64,000 bases of DNA, from the NCBI RefSeq assembly GCF_002849855.1, contig NZ_CP018617.1, positions 992,001 to 1,056,000 of the forward strand. Direction: 5' to 3'. Positions within the stretch are counted from its first letter, which is position 1; every line of letters starts with the position of its first letter. Below are positions 63,176-64,000 of the stretch, piece by piece. A program made the position numbers and the translations under genes. The notes below the pieces were generated by a model. That model was not told where the DNA came from. It saw only the letters and a program-made list of their open reading frames with translations, and did not search any database. The DNA comes from Vibrio azureus. GTDB lineage: Bacteria > Pseudomonadota > Gammaproteobacteria > Enterobacterales > Vibrionaceae.

Positions 63176-64000
63176 AAACCTTACGCAATATTTTCATAGC
63201 TTGATCTCTTCGTCTGCTCAATAATCGAGCTCGAGGTAGCCATGTCGGCGTGTGAAAAACGGTTTTGGCATGACTGAAAGTTTTAAATCCCTCTTCCGCA
63301 TGGTAATGCCCCATTCCAGATGCCCCTATTCCTCCAAAAGGAGCATCCTCAGCAGCGACATGTAGAATGGTGTCATTAATCCCCACACCGCCACTATGTG
63401 TACTACTAACAATTCTATCGATTAATGGCTTTTCTTCAGACATGATATAGAGCGCTAGCGGTCTCGGCTTGTTATTTATATATTCGATGACTTGGCTAAT
63501 ATTTGAATAAGGCTTAATTGGCAATATAGGGCCAAAAATCTCATCCTCCATAATCTTCATCTCTTCAGACACTTTCGTGACTAAATGAGGGTATAAACAC
63601 CTTCCTTGCAAACTATGGCTTTCGACCGTATGAATTTCTGCTCCTTTATTTTGAGCGTCGTCTAACAAGGCTTTGAGACGCTCATATTGGCGTTGATTAA
63701 TGATATGAGTTAACTGCTGATTTTGTTTAGTTTGAATATAAAACTTACTGAAGCGCTTCAAGAAAAGAGTCACAAAATCATTTAATTTCTGTTCCGGAAC
63801 AAAAACATAGTCTGGAGCAACACAAATCTGTCCAGCATTCATACATTTACCTAGAAGCACTGCATCCACTGCTTTTTTTAGATTGATGTCATCAGCGATG
63901 ATCACCGGTGATTTACCTCCCAACTCCAAAGTAATCGGCGTCAAGTTTTCTGCAGCAGCTTTAGCTACTGAGCGACCTACATTGGTTGAACCAGTAAAAA
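63165..64000 (-). CDS. Aldehyde dehydrogenase, C-terminal part (cut by window edge)
   Basis: NAD(P)-dependent aldehyde dehydrogenase of the coniferyl-aldehyde type; the frame is open from the stop codon at 63165-63167 past base 64000. Visible: FTGSTNVGRSVAKAAAENL, catalytic Glu in LELGGKSPVII, catalytic Cys in GQICVAPDYVFV, EDEIFGPILPIKPY and NDTILHVAAEDAPFGGIGASGMG. The C-terminal tail RARLLSRRRDQAMKILRKVF is basic and hydrophobic, as in members that attach to membranes. The N-terminal half lies outside the window. Confidence 0.93.
   Translation of the reverse strand, partial: FTGSTNVGRSVAKAAAENLTPITLELGGKSPVIIADDINLKKAVDAVLLGKCMNAGQICVAPDYVFVPEQKLNDFVTLFLKRFSKFYIQTKQNQQLTHIINQRQYERLKALLDDAQNKGAEIHTVESHSLQGRCLYPHLVTKVSEEMKIMEDEIFGPILPIKPYSNISQVIEYINNKPRPLALYIMSEEKPLIDRIVSSTHSGGVGINDTILHVAAEDAPFGGIGASGMGHYHAEEGFKTFSHAKTVFHTPTWLPRARLLSRRRDQAMKILRKVFIR

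Overview
The window reads as chromosomal DNA of a marine gammaproteobacterium, most likely a Vibrio or close relative. The evidence is the gene set: RavA-ViaA, two multimodular GH18 chitinases, an Aeromonas/Vibrio-type kexin-like protease with its chaperone, VCR-like integron recombination sites and a Leu-Cys-Gly tRNA cluster. A dispersed palindromic repeat starting TATACCCAAGTGACCTCAAG also recurs here about 17 times. Species cannot be fixed from sequence alone.

Layout. 1-3.4 kb: 5' part of a Cache-domain chemoreceptor, a NYN-domain protein, a membrane fatty-acid hydroxylase-like protein and a five-gene tRNA cluster (Leu, Cys, Gly, Leu, Cys on the minus strand). 3.6-8.6 kb: D-lactate dehydrogenase (dld) and ravA-viaA. 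9.2-12.1 kb: Nudix hydrolase, threonine aldolase ltaE and an aspartoacylase-like peptidase. 12.1-19.4 kb: eleven small genes, all on the minus strand (three GNAT acetyltransferases, HAD, GST, SnoaL-like, LprI-like, a zinc-ribbon SDR, a truncated cupin), with attC-like spacers, gene remnants and no integrase; it looks like a decayed or relocated integron-cassette array. 19.4-23 kb: more accessory genes, including a lipoprotein segment bounded by direct repeats and an unrecognised, possibly effector/immunity-like group. 23-26 kb: lipocalin, AraC regulator, azlCD. 26-40 kb: two secreted chitinases enclosing sbcCD, a secreted phosphoesterase-lectin, YceI and cytochrome b561. 40-49 kb: a REC-PP2C-HATPase signalling protein, SdaC-type transporter, lipoprotein, a subtilisin/kexin-like protease with its dedicated chaperone, and small envelope proteins. 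49-56 kb: E1alpha-E1beta-E2 of a 2-oxoacid dehydrogenase, etfBA and ETF-quinone oxidoreductase. 56-64 kb: OmpA-like porin, PAS chemoreceptor, a REC-TPR/HPt/61-aa operon, an OafA-type acyltransferase and the C-terminal part of an aldehyde dehydrogenase.

How the genes fit together. The 49-56 kb block couples oxidation of (probably branched-chain) 2-oxoacids to the quinone pool: the dehydrogenase makes acyl-CoA, acyl-CoA dehydrogenases encoded elsewhere would reduce EtfAB, and ETF-QO passes electrons to quinone. A near-perfect 18-bp palindrome placed between the -35 and -10 of the ETF-QO promoter suggests MerR-family (LiuR-like) control. The chitinases, protease and phosphoesterase-lectin form a secreted degradative set. 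The signalling genes (two chemoreceptors, REC-PP2C-HATPase, REC-TPR, HPt) lack a local histidine kinase and must be driven from elsewhere. The least explained parts are the 12-23 kb accessory block and the dispersed repeat family.
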